Assembly (NCBI GenBank): GCA_903924445.1
Contig: CAIYBQ010000336.1
Coordinates: 1-7,322 of the forward strand
Reading direction: 5' to 3'
DNA length: 7,322 bases
From: an uncultured Armatimonadota bacterium
GTDB taxonomy: Bacteria > Armatimonadota > Armatimonadia > Armatimonadales > Armatimonadaceae
Shown here: piece by piece, positions 1-6,278 of the stretch
Layout of the letters: the number at the start of each line of letters is the position of its first letter
Numbering within the stretch: position 1 is the first letter of the stretch
Position numbers and translations under genes: made by a program
The notes under the pieces: model-generated
What the model was told of the DNA's origin: nothing
Databases searched by the model: none
What the model saw: the letters and a program-made list of their open reading frames with translations, nothing else

Positions 1-2
1 CT

Positions 3-125
3 GTAGCAATGTGTGGCTTACCCATTTCAATGGTAGTTTCTAAGCTCTTTGCTTCGATGTTTGAGAATCAGTCTAGTCCGGTCATGATTCGGCTGTTCAA
101 CGTTTTTGGAGCGACGCAGCGACGG
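3..125 (+). pseudogene. Decayed extended-SDR (sugar-nucleotide epimerase) fragment, left-truncated
   Basis: The frame is open from the window edge and reads a short stretch that resembles the catalytic centre of NAD-dependent epimerase/dehydratases. 'PIS' followed by 'VVSKLF' looks like the family's PISPYGVSKL block, and about 14 residues later 'IRLFNVFGATQ' looks like the 'LRLFNVYGPGQ' block. The catalytic Tyr of the YxxxK motif is absent: its place is taken by Met in 'MVVSK', and about one residue seems deleted. Similarity stops near position 125, after which the frame reads unrelated residues into the antisense of the VOC gene. I infer a dead fragment of a larger gene lying to the left. 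The match is short and from memory of the family, so chance resemblance is possible. It is not a piece of the hldD at the right end; the residues differ. Confidence 0.33.
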
Positions 126-186
126 TCTTTTTTTCTTTATCGCTTCGCATCTAAATTTGGATTGATCTTAAGCGAGTTACGTCAGT

Positions 187-615
187 CTAACTCACTCGAC
201 TTTTCGGACCAAGCAGGTCCCAGCGATTGCCATAGAGATCCTGAAAGACGATGACTTTGCCATACGGCTCCGTCCGCGCTTCGCCTTCGAATACAACCCC
301 ATTACGCTGCATGTGCGAGAACATTTCGCCGAAATCAGTCACGGTCAGAAAGAAGCCAACCCGGCCACCGGTTTGATTGCCAATCGCTGCGATTTGCGTA
401 TCACCCACTGCCTTTGCTAGGAGCAATGCGGCGCCGTTTCCCGGGTTTGCGATCCGGACCCACCGCTTTCCGCCGCCGAGGGGCGTGTCTTCCAGAAGCG
501 TAAATCGCAGGCACTTTGTAAACCACGCGATGGCATCATCGTAGTCCCGCACAACCAGCGTAATGAGAGTGAGTCCGGTTGACGATGTTACATGAGCGGC
601 GGCCGAATCCGGCAT
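187..615 (-). CDS. VOC-superfamily (glyoxalase/bleomycin-resistance fold) protein
   Basis: This 142-residue protein has the size of a single VOC domain. Residues 15-32 form the first beta strand and helix (TLITLVVRDYDDAIAWF), and 'KRWVRIANPG' to 'ALLLAKA' (50-68) form the next strands. The second half-motif runs from 'GGRVGFFLTVTDF' (83-95) to the characteristic 'FQDLYGNRWDL' (124-134). VOC proteins include metal-dependent lyases, dioxygenases and binding proteins; this subgroup has no assigned substrate that I know, so no reaction is claimed. The ATG overlaps the stop of the upstream DUF1501 remnant (TGATG), which implies translational coupling. No good Shine-Dalgarno lies before it. The same ATG and overlap occur in the second copy at 5275, which supports this start. 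It is a cytoplasmic protein with no signal peptide. The reading frame looks intact, but its coupled upstream partner is wrecked, so its expression may be altered. Confidence 0.88.
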   Translation of the reverse strand: MPDSAAAHVTSSTGLTLITLVVRDYDDAIAWFTKCLRFTLLEDTPLGGGKRWVRIANPGNGAALLLAKAVGDTQIAAIGNQTGGRVGFFLTVTDFGEMFSHMQRNGVVFEGEARTEPYGKVIVFQDLYGNRWDLLGPKSRVS

Positions 616-647
616 CAGGCGATGATGTCCATAATCGGCATTCCGTG
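492..647. repeat. Direct repeat copy A (DUF1501 3' end / VOC 5' end junction)
   Basis: This 156-bp block recurs in the same orientation at 5152-5307, offset exactly 4660 bp with no indels. By eye I count 15 mismatches, about 90% identity. Positions 521-560 and 621-647 are identical in both. Mismatches cluster at 561-611, within the poorly conserved N-terminus of VOC. The block covers the last ten DUF1501 codons plus stop, the TGATG overlap and about 41 VOC codons. Outside it the two loci differ at once on both sides, which marks it as the shared core of two differently damaged operons. Confidence 0.95.
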
Positions 648-839
648 ATATGGCTTTTTCGGGTCGGTCGAGAGGCGGACACCTGCGTATTCAGGCCCGA
701 GGTAGCTAGCGCCATGGGTCCACGCACCGCCGCCGCAGTCGCCTGTAGGAGTTCCCAAAACGACAAATTCCGGGAGGTTTTCATTCAGCGTCCCAAGGCC
801 GTAGGAGGCCCAGCAGAATGGTCTAGGTGAAATCAGCAT
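615..839 (-). pseudogene. DUF1501 family protein remnant, copy A (internal collapse)
   Basis: DUF1501 proteins are about 400-490 residues, of the alkaline-phosphatase/sulfatase-like fold, usually exported by Tat, and abundant in Planctomycetes and Verrucomicrobia. Only 74 residues are open here. Residues 6-64 match a central family segment ('SYGLGTLNENLPEFVVLG', 'WTHGASYLGPEYAGVRL', 'STDPKKP'). Residue 65 onward jumps straight to the family's extreme C-terminus, 'HGMPIMDIIA', identical to the end of copy B. So about half of the gene, including the part with the TEFGR and DHHP motifs, has been deleted in frame, and the N-terminal part is also missing. An in-frame stop lies just before the ATG at 839, so the frame does not extend upstream. 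The stop overlaps the VOC start by one base. The product is unlikely to fold. Reading it may still matter for coupled translation of VOC. Confidence 0.85.
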
Positions 840-957
840 GGTTCAGGAGTGCAATGGTTCATAATATTTGCAGGAGTTACGTGGCAGTGGAAATGATTTT
901 GTGGATGTAACGTGCCACACCAATTATCTCCACGTATTGGGGTGTCGTATTGTCCAT

Positions 958-3900
958 TCATTCGAACCGAAACCCACTGAAGGCAGCCCATTGAGTGTTA
1001 CCCGGATGAGGTTCCCACAGGTTGATTAGGTGGAGGTTGTGAACACCGGAAACCTTCTGTTTCAATTGCAGCACCGTGTTTATGGGTGTGTCGGCGGACG
1101 GGACAACGAGTACGCCGAGCAGCGGGCCATCGGGGGCATCCAATCGCACCTCCACCTTCTTTCCACCGGGAAAGCCAGACCAGGTATGACATTGCGCTTT
1201 GAGCAGTGTGACTCCCGTGCCAAAGTCCAGGCGTTGATAGCCGACGCTTACGGGACCATTCTCCGTACGAGTCAGCCGCAGGGTTCCGCCTTCCTGGTCA
1301 ACGACACCTTTGCTGAATGAAAAGTTGATGGGATCAACCGGTTTTGTCGCAAGGCGGGGCGGATCCAACTGAACATTTCCCCCGTTACCCACCGGATAGA
1401 GGCACGCCATCGGAATCCTCTCACGATCGATTGAAAACGACTCCCAGTTTAGACTGCACTCCGGGTTCTCGGCAGTGGTGCTCAGGTCGAGACGAATGGA
1501 ATAGCGTTTGCCCGCCTGCAGCCGGATTGGTTCTGTCACCCATGAACTGCGGATCTGATTGTACCAACTGTCTATGACTTGCTGTCCGTTCAGCCACAGT
1601 CGAACTCGCCCCGGTGCGTAGACACTGAAGGAGAAATCCTCGGTCAAAGGCGCTTCGACTTCGCCGACCCAACGGGCGGAAAAGTTCGTTTTCTGACCAA
1701 GCCCGTCTGGGCCATCGGTCCACACACCCGCCTGCATTTGATACCAGTCACGTCGAATGAACCAGACCTGCCGCTCGATGCGCTCCAGTGCGGGCGTCCC
1801 TTTCAGGTCGGGATTGCTGAAGTAAATGCCCTTCAACCCGGTGCCCACACGTTTGGCGGCGACGGCAGGCGACGTCAGATGGATTTTGATTTTCTGTCGC
1901 TCCCATCCACTCCACCCAGTGATGCGGTAAACCGGAATGCATTGCCAGCCATTGGCGAACCAATAGACCTCACCCTTATATTCGACGATTTTGCCGGGGA
2001 TCTCGTGGTCGAAATTGAGGATCGAATCATCCTTGCCCGGCGCACTTCTGAACCAGTGGTAAAACACCTCGGACAAACCGTCAGCCGCGCGGTGGTCCAG
2101 AAAATCACCGGCGTAGAGGCCGTCTTCTGTCCAGGCAGTGGCCGGCCGAACGGAGCGGTCACACACGACGACGGTATTACGAATATAACCTACCAAGCCG
2201 GTAGCTTCATGGAACTCGCCCGGCGGACTGGGATTCACCGTGTCCATCGTATTTCTAACAGAGTGACGCCCCGTGATCCAGGACGGCTTGCCATCAGGTC
2301 CCAACCTAACCAAGCGCACTTTGCCGATCCGGTTTGTCGGAAAGTAAGGGCCATGCTCATCGCGGGAGGAGGTCAAGGTGGCATAGATATCGCCCCCGTG
2401 TTCCAGAAATCCCGTTACCTGATAGCCCGTTCGCCTTGGAGTAGGGATACTGCCGACGTTCTCCCATGTCGTCGGGTATTCAGGTACGGAGCCAATCCAT
2501 TGTTTTGGAGCCAGGCGTTTGATATCGACTCGCGAACCTGCGTCGGACTCGCTCTCGCCATAGCCAAACATGCTGAACCCCTGACCACTGGAGGCCTGTA
2601 CCTTGGGGCCGGTCGGCATCCGATTCTTGAAGAAGGCGATTTCTTTGCCCTGTACGGCTCCGTCTTGGTTGCTGTCGTGCCAGAGAAACCCTGCCGCTTT
2701 GTCCGCTGCAGCAGCGGGACCCGCAAGTTCAATGGCGCGCTGAAGTGCGCTGCCTCCATGGGCGCCGACGACGACAGGAATCAGCCGGCCCTTCTCATGG
2801 ATGGCAACCGTGGGAGGCGAGGACTGGAACACCAGATATTGTCTTCCGTCGTGATAACGCACCGCCGCCGGTGATTTGTATCCACCGATTTCCTCGGCCA
2901 CCAATCCGTCCGCCATGCCTGTGAGTTTATAGGTTTCAAGAACCTTCCACGTGCCAGCCGCGTAGTCAATCGACGCCAGAACTACGTTCCCATCCTGCGA
3001 GTTATACCAGACGCGCGTCGGATCCTGGGGATCGATTGCCGGTACGGTGAAGAAGCCGGTCGGTCCAAACCATTCGTGAATTATGCTGCCTTGACCATCC
3101 AGGTGGGCTACCCGGCGTGGTGCGCCGAAAGGCTCAGCGACATAAAAACCACCCATGCCATCGGCTACAATGGAAGTGACGCCCCGGAAGTCCGTGGCGA
3201 CGTAGATTCCGTCCTTGCGTCCGCCTTCGCGACCATACGCGCGGATCAGTGTTCCGTCGGACGAGAACCGTTTGATGCGATCCGAGGGGGAGCCTTCCAC
3301 CACGAGCAGATCATTCGTCTTTGGGTCAACGGTTAGCCGGCGGGGATTGGTCAGTCCGGTCACAACCGTGCGGCGCGTGCCATCGGCTTTCACTTCAAGC
3401 ACGTGTCCTTCGGAAATGACTAACACGCGGCTGTCGGGTGCGACCACCACACCACGTGGGGCAGGCATGGTTACCTCAGCGGTGGTTTTTCCCTTATTAT
3501 CAATCCAACGAATCACATTCTGTAGGTGGTGGCTTACCACGATCACATCACCCCAGCCTGCCAAGTCAATGGTATTTTCGGTGTACACATAGCCGCCAGT
3601 GCCGAACAGCTGGGTCTCATCGCGTGGGACATCCTTATGCTTTAAATCCCACGTTTCAATGAGTTTCCCCGAAGTGGGATCGGCGATCATGGCCCTGCCG
3701 TTATGCTGCAGGAAGATCAGTCGGCCGCCGGCCACCGCCATCGCGATCGCACCCTGAGCCGGTTGGAATTGATCGCGTTCCCACCACCTTTGTTTTCCAT
3801 CGAGAGACTGCTTGAGAAGATTCGGGACGAACTCGGGTGTGTGGCCGGCGATGTAAAGCGAGTCTCCGTCAATAGTGAGTGCCGAAACGCCACCATGACT

Positions 3901-4551
3901 GCCTGCCCATTGCCTACCGGAACGCTGATAGGCCGGATCGGTAAGCGGCATCCCCGGATTGATTCCGAGGGCTGTAATGTACTTGGCGGTGAAACCTGGG
4001 GTTCGCAGCACGCGCACGGTATAGTTGCCCGGTGCAGAGGGGGCTCCGTCACGATCAAGCCCATCCCACTCGACTGAATGCTTACCGGCGGTCAGCTTTC
4101 TGCCATAAAGCAACGGGCGAATCATCTTGCCATTGGCATCATAAACCGACGCAGATACGAAACCACTTGTCTTGATTTCATACGGGATCACGATAGCGTT
4201 TGCAGGGAGCCTATGGGTGCCGTTTGTACCCAACACCGCTCTCTGGATGGCGCGGTCAGGAGTCATGGTATGAGACTTGCTGGCAGGCAGGCTGATATTC
4301 ACTCCCGCCCTCAGGTGCAACTGCGAATAGATTTGCTTTGGGGCGTCGACATTGACAACCTGCTGTTTCAGGCTGGGGCTACTAAAGATCTTCGAGATGT
4401 GGCCTGACTTGGCAGCAGTAGGCTTGGAAAGTGGTAGCTGTTCGTTTTGAGCCGCCTGGCACAAACAGGTAATGTACGTTGCAAGGGCAAAGGAGGCTAT
4501 CAATACTCTCAGCTTGGCTAGCCTATCTAATCCGCCGCCGGGAATTTTCAC
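958..4551 (-). CDS. Giant exported protein: FlgD-like Ig, NHL-like propeller, EF-hand loop, PA14, CBM6-like C-terminus
   Basis: From the GTG start the protein is about 1197 residues. A basic N-region (K, R, K, R) and hydrophobic stretch 16-31 followed by 'CQAA' indicate a signal peptide cleaved near residue 34. Residues ~119-185 form a FlgD-type Ig module ('VYDANGKMIRPL', 'GKHSVEWDGLDRDG', 'PGNYTVRV'). Residues ~205-600 hold repeated 'GVVVAPDSRVLVIS', 'RRLTVDPKTNDLLVVEG' and 'VADGMGGFYVAEP' units typical of NHL/six-bladed propellers. An EF-hand-type calcium loop, DSNQDGAVQGKE, lies at 626-637. Residues ~903-1055 look like a PA14 domain ('GLKGIYF', 'FSVYAPGRVRLWLNGQQVID', 'AGKRYSIRLD'). The last ~130 residues resemble a CBM6-like sandwich ('FPGGKKVEVRLD', 'GVHNLHLI', final 'FSGFRF'). 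I see no catalytic motif, so surface or periplasmic glycan binding is inferred, not shown. The start could instead be TTG at 4578 or 4575, but GTG at 4551 has the only good ribosome site. The gene stands alone, 118 bp before the DUF1501 remnant downstream. Confidence 0.9.
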   Translation of the reverse strand: MKIPGGGLDRLAKLRVLIASFALATYITCLCQAAQNEQLPLSKPTAAKSGHISKIFSSPSLKQQVVNVDAPKQIYSQLHLRAGVNISLPASKSHTMTPDRAIQRAVLGTNGTHRLPANAIVIPYEIKTSGFVSASVYDANGKMIRPLLYGRKLTAGKHSVEWDGLDRDGAPSAPGNYTVRVLRTPGFTAKYITALGINPGMPLTDPAYQRSGRQWAGSHGGVSALTIDGDSLYIAGHTPEFVPNLLKQSLDGKQRWWERDQFQPAQGAIAMAVAGGRLIFLQHNGRAMIADPTSGKLIETWDLKHKDVPRDETQLFGTGGYVYTENTIDLAGWGDVIVVSHHLQNVIRWIDNKGKTTAEVTMPAPRGVVVAPDSRVLVISEGHVLEVKADGTRRTVVTGLTNPRRLTVDPKTNDLLVVEGSPSDRIKRFSSDGTLIRAYGREGGRKDGIYVATDFRGVTSIVADGMGGFYVAEPFGAPRRVAHLDGQGSIIHEWFGPTGFFTVPAIDPQDPTRVWYNSQDGNVVLASIDYAAGTWKVLETYKLTGMADGLVAEEIGGYKSPAAVRYHDGRQYLVFQSSPPTVAIHEKGRLIPVVVGAHGGSALQRAIELAGPAAAADKAAGFLWHDSNQDGAVQGKEIAFFKNRMPTGPKVQASSGQGFSMFGYGESESDAGSRVDIKRLAPKQWIGSVPEYPTTWENVGSIPTPRRTGYQVTGFLEHGGDIYATLTSSRDEHGPYFPTNRIGKVRLVRLGPDGKPSWITGRHSVRNTMDTVNPSPPGEFHEATGLVGYIRNTVVVCDRSVRPATAWTEDGLYAGDFLDHRAADGLSEVFYHWFRSAPGKDDSILNFDHEIPGKIVEYKGEVYWFANGWQCIPVYRITGWSGWERQKIKIHLTSPAVAAKRVGTGLKGIYFSNPDLKGTPALERIERQVWFIRRDWYQMQAGVWTDGPDGLGQKTNFSARWVGEVEAPLTEDFSFSVYAPGRVRLWLNGQQVIDSWYNQIRSSWVTEPIRLQAGKRYSIRLDLSTTAENPECSLNWESFSIDRERIPMACLYPVGNGGNVQLDPPRLATKPVDPINFSFSKGVVDQEGGTLRLTRTENGPVSVGYQRLDFGTGVTLLKAQCHTWSGFPGGKKVEVRLDAPDGPLLGVLVVPSADTPINTVLQLKQKVSGVHNLHLINLWEPHPGNTQWAAFSGFRFE

Positions 4552-4559
4552 TGCGGTTT

Positions 4560-4563
4560 CTCC
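4560..4563 (-). promoter_or_regulatory. Ribosome binding site that decides a GTG start
   Basis: On the minus strand GGAG(A) lies 8 bases before the GTG at 4551-4549. The upstream TTG candidates at 4578 and 4575 have no purine-rich site. With the GTG start the protein begins MKIPGGGLDRLAKLR, a more compact signal-peptide N-region. No convincing sigma-70 promoter was found between here and the transposon remnant. Confidence 0.6.
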
Positions 4564-4624
4564 AACCTTGTTCAACAATTTGATGTGTCATTTGTCTCTA
4601 GGTGCTCGTTAGGAGACCGGTTTG

Positions 4625-5018
4625 TCACCAAAACGAACGGATGGTTGTATGATACCGGCCCGGGTGGATGTGTTCGAGCAGCCAGTCTGTTACCTCCTGA
4701 GCATCCTGAACGGTCGCTTCCCGGAACCCCAGGAGCTGCCGGATCTGGGCTCTATGTCGGTGCATGATGCCTCTATTCCACTCGATGTTGACGAAGCGCT
4801 CCGTAAGGACATTTAGTTGGCGAGCGAGATGGACCAGCACGACGGCTGGCACTACGATTCGATCGGCCAGGAATTGCCCCTCATACCGCACCTACTTGAG
4901 CAGCAGAGCTAATCAGATAGCGTTGGCAACCGTTCCTGTCGTTGAGTGCCAGATTACGCTCTTGAGGAGAGATCACCCAGTGTTGGAGCAGTTCGTCTGT
5001 TTGACAGACCAGTTTCAT
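4625..5018 (-). pseudogene. tnpA: Tn3-family transposase (DUF4158 N-terminal part), truncated and frameshifted
   Basis: Tn3-family transposases are ~950-1000 residue DDE enzymes that begin with a DUF4158 DNA-binding region; only about 130 codons of that region survive. It starts at an ATG at 5018 with GGAG seven bases upstream and reads 'DELLQHWVISPQERNLALNDRN', as in family members that read 'EELIEHWTLLPDEL..LANK'. The similarity then moves to another frame near 4905-4920 ('LALLLK'), meets an in-frame TAG at 4892-4894, and continues as 'VRYEGQFLADRIVVP', 'VHLARQLNV' and 'HRAQIRQLLGFREATV'. It then reads 'QDAQEVTDWLLEHI', corresponding to family blocks 'FRYEGRFP..VP', 'ARQLGV' and 'HRAQIREHLGFREATV'. 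Similarity ends near 4655; the frame closes at 4625. The whole catalytic domain is missing. This is a dead relic with one frameshift, one nonsense codon and a 3' truncation. Confidence 0.75.
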
Positions 5019-5153
5019 GACGGAACTCCAGAGAAAAATCGAAACTGGAGGACACTTTCTGTGCACCCTCCCGCTTCTTCCTCTGGCGCCTCCCTGATGA
5101 AAATTTGTCTACGGTCCGTGGCGTCTGGTGACAGCGATGCTGGGAACACCCCC
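4625..5153 (-). mobile_element. Remnant of a Tn3-family transposon, one end retained
   Basis: Reading the minus strand, similarity of the second VOC gene to the first stops at 5152, and from 5153 the sequence reads GGGGGTGTTCCCAGC. Terminal inverted repeats of Tn3-family elements begin with GGGG, so this is a plausible element end lying inside the VOC gene, 135 bp before the tnpA start. The opposite end, resolvase, passenger genes and rest of tnpA are absent; the remnant passes into the leader of the large exported gene near 4620-4655. Without the partner repeat the terminal repeat cannot be confirmed here, and no target duplication can be seen. The tnpA fragment itself is the stronger evidence. 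Confidence 0.5.
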
Positions 5154-5275
5154 AGAAGCGAAAATCGCAGGCAATTTGTAAACCACGCGATGGCATCATC
5201 GTAGTCCCGCACAACCAGCGTGACTAGTGCGAGTCCGGTTGACGATGTACCTTCATCGGCGGGCAAATCCGACAT
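5015..5275 (-). pseudogene. VOC gene copy B, truncated and read into transposon DNA
   Basis: The first 41 codons match the VOC protein at 187-615: both read 'TSSTGL', then 'VTLVVRDYDDAIAWF' or a near-identical version, then 'CLRF.LL'. The match stops at 5152, where GGGGG begins. The frame then stays open for another 45 codons of unrelated sequence ('GVFPASLSPDATDRR' and on) and stops with TGA at 5017-5015. That stop overlaps the transposase ATG as ATGA. Fold-essential elements after the first beta-alpha unit are gone, so the 86-residue chimera is not expected to be a working VOC protein. As in copy A, its ATG overlaps the preceding DUF1501 stop. Confidence 0.8.
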
Positions 5276-5307
5276 CAGGCGATGATGTCCATAATCGGCA
5301 TTCCGTG
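5152..5307. repeat. Direct repeat copy B
   Basis: This is the partner of 492-647, same orientation, 4660 bp away, about 90% identical and gap-free. On the left it ends at the presumed transposon end. On the right it ends after the codons for 'HGMPIMDIIA', where copy A has its deletion junction. Recombination between the two copies would remove the large exported gene. Confidence 0.95.
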
Positions 5308-5832
5308 GTCTAGTGCCAGGCGTTTACGCCTGGGGATCTCAAGCTGATGTGAATCCAGCCCAAGCTGGTGCATCACGGTTGCGTGGATATCCGTAATGTA
5401 ATGTGGGTTCTCGATTGCGTGGAAGCCAAGCGCATCCGTGGCGCCGTGCTGCACATCGCCCTTTATCCCGCCGCCGGCAAGCCACGCGCAGAAGCCTTCC
5501 GGATGGTGATCACGCCCACTGTCCTGAGCCCCGGGTGAGCGGCCAAACTCGGTTCCAAAGACGACAAGGGTGTCATCCAGCATCCCGCGGCGCTTCAGGT
5601 CTTTAAGCAAGCCTGCAATCGGTTTGTCGACTTGCGCGGCGAGATCGGTATGGTTTTGGTCCATCCCGTACAGCGCCTTCGTCTCCGCGGACTCTTTCTC
5701 AAAGCCAAGTGTTTCGGGGATGGAGGTTTGCATCTGGAAGGCTAGTTCATAGGCCTTGATGCATGCGCGAATGTCTTTTTCGCTAGGGTAGTCAATCCCG
5801 CTAATGCGGTTGAGGCGACCAAGTAGAGCGTT
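5275..5832 (-). pseudogene. DUF1501 family protein remnant, copy B (N-truncated, internal deletion)
   Basis: About 185 codons of C-terminal DUF1501 sequence survive. Similarity begins upstream of the first ATG (5733) at about 5832 ('ALLGRLNR', 'DIRACIKAYELAFQMQ'), so the ATG is not the real start; the N-terminal half including any Tat signal is missing. It continues with 'SIPETLGFEKESAETKALYG' and ends with 'KPIAGLLKDLKRRG', 'VVFGTEFGRSPGAQ', 'GRDHHPEGFCAWLAGGGIKG' and 'HYITDIHATVMHQLGLD', the conserved metal-site and C-terminal blocks. Near 5655, 'LYGMDQ' joins directly to 'NHTDLAAQ'. Full-length relatives, as I recall them, carry about 60 more residues there, including the 'RFVQVYHG...WDAHGDLK' region, so an in-frame internal deletion is inferred. 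The stop overlaps the copy B VOC ATG (TGATG). Confidence 0.85.
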
Positions 5833-6053
5833 TTGCAGAATGTACCGGAGGCATGTGCACAGGATTGGTTTTCTAGGTGTGTTAGGTGATGTCGCCGCGT
5901 GGAAACCAGGTCCGCTCGCTCAGCGGCACAGACTGAAAATTCCGCTTCACACTTGCAAAAGAAAAACAAAAAAAACTCCCGGATGCCTGCTCGTCTCATC
6001 GCATGGAAACCACATGCACGGCGGCACCGGAAGTCAATCCCTAACCGTTAGAC
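5833..6053. other. Gene-free stretch between DUF1501 copy B and the small ORF
   Basis: I find no supported gene here. Several frames are open for 80-90 codons on both strands but none shows family motifs. There is an A-rich run (5957-5976; T-rich on the minus strand) but no stable hairpin directly before it, so I do not call a terminator. It may hold further decayed DUF1501 5' sequence too diverged to recognise. Confidence 0.5.
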
Positions 6054-6146
6054 TTAGTAATCTATCGGTTTAACATCAGGGCTCTGAAACAATACCGAGA
6101 TGACACCCGTCATCATCGCTTCCAGATCCTTAAGTAGGTTCAGCAT
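6054..6146 (-). CDS. Candidate small protein, 30 residues
   Basis: A complete ATG-to-TAA frame of 30 codons, begun by one of the best ribosome sites in the window (AAAGGAG, nine bases before the ATG). The peptide starts MLNLLKDLEAMMTGVISVLF, an amphipathic to hydrophobic helix with K and D/E on one face, and ends in a polar tail 'SPDVKPIDY'. It has no signal peptide cleavage site; a short membrane-associated or partner-binding helix is possible. I recognise no family. It reads away from hldD and toward the DUF1501 remnant. A perfect TGCCA/TGGCA inverted repeat lies 25 bases upstream of the start and could be an operator. Against it: the frame is short enough to occur by chance, and the surrounding DNA is decayed. 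Confidence 0.42.
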   Translation of the reverse strand: MLNLLKDLEAMMTGVISVLFQSPDVKPIDY

Positions 6147-6155
6147 CTTCACTCT

Positions 6156-6162
6156 CTCCTTT
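6156..6162 (-). promoter_or_regulatory. Strong Shine-Dalgarno of the 30-codon ORF
   Basis: The minus strand reads AAAGGAGAGAGTGAAG and then ATG. The AAAGGAG core is complementary to the 16S anti-Shine-Dalgarno over seven bases with a nine-base spacer. It is the main reason for calling the small ORF. Confidence 0.55.
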
Positions 6163-6171
6163 CCAATTACT

Positions 6172-6185
6172 TGCCAGCTATGGCA
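6172..6185. promoter_or_regulatory. Perfect short inverted repeat TGCCA-gcta-TGGCA
   Basis: Two five-base arms with a four-base centre lie just upstream of the small ORF's ribosome site. The position suits an operator for that ORF, or a small hairpin in its leader. No promoter boxes nearby are good enough to call, so the regulatory role is inference. Confidence 0.3.
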
Positions 6186-6278
6186 GGTGGAATTCGACAG
6201 TGAATTAGCTTCCAAGTAGTCGTACCGCAAGATGCGAGCGCGGGTTCCCGCAGCTAGTCTCTTGGTGGTGGATAGTTC

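Noticed and set aside
857..957. GTGGCA/TGCCAC inverted repeat after the giant gene, considered as its terminator.
   Set aside because: The stem is only six pairs with a loop of over 20 bases and no T-run follows.
1579..2874. A 431-codon open frame on the plus strand inside the giant gene.
   Set aside because: It lies wholly antisense to the well-supported 1197-residue protein, shows no family motif or ribosome site, and is explained by the codon bias of the real gene. The same applies to the shorter antisense frames at 3215-3592, 3703-4077 and 4078-4407.
5941..5990. A/T-rich run suggesting an intrinsic terminator on the minus strand.
   Set aside because: The nearest stem (GCATG...CATGC) is short and lies more than 20 bases from the T-run, so it does not form a terminator.
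5742..5999. 85-codon minus-strand frame overlapping the 5' end of DUF1501 copy B.
   Set aside because: The DUF1501 similarity runs in a different frame here; this frame's low-complexity 'REFFLFFF' part comes from the A/T-rich run and nothing supports it as a gene.
5880..6055. GTTAGGT (5880) and CCTAACCGTTAGAC (6041-6053) looked like integron attC core sites.
   Set aside because: The plus strand has two GTTRRRY-like sites and no properly placed RYYYAAC partner; the minus strand has RYYYAAC-like sites without a matching GTTRRRY. No integrase or cassette array is present.
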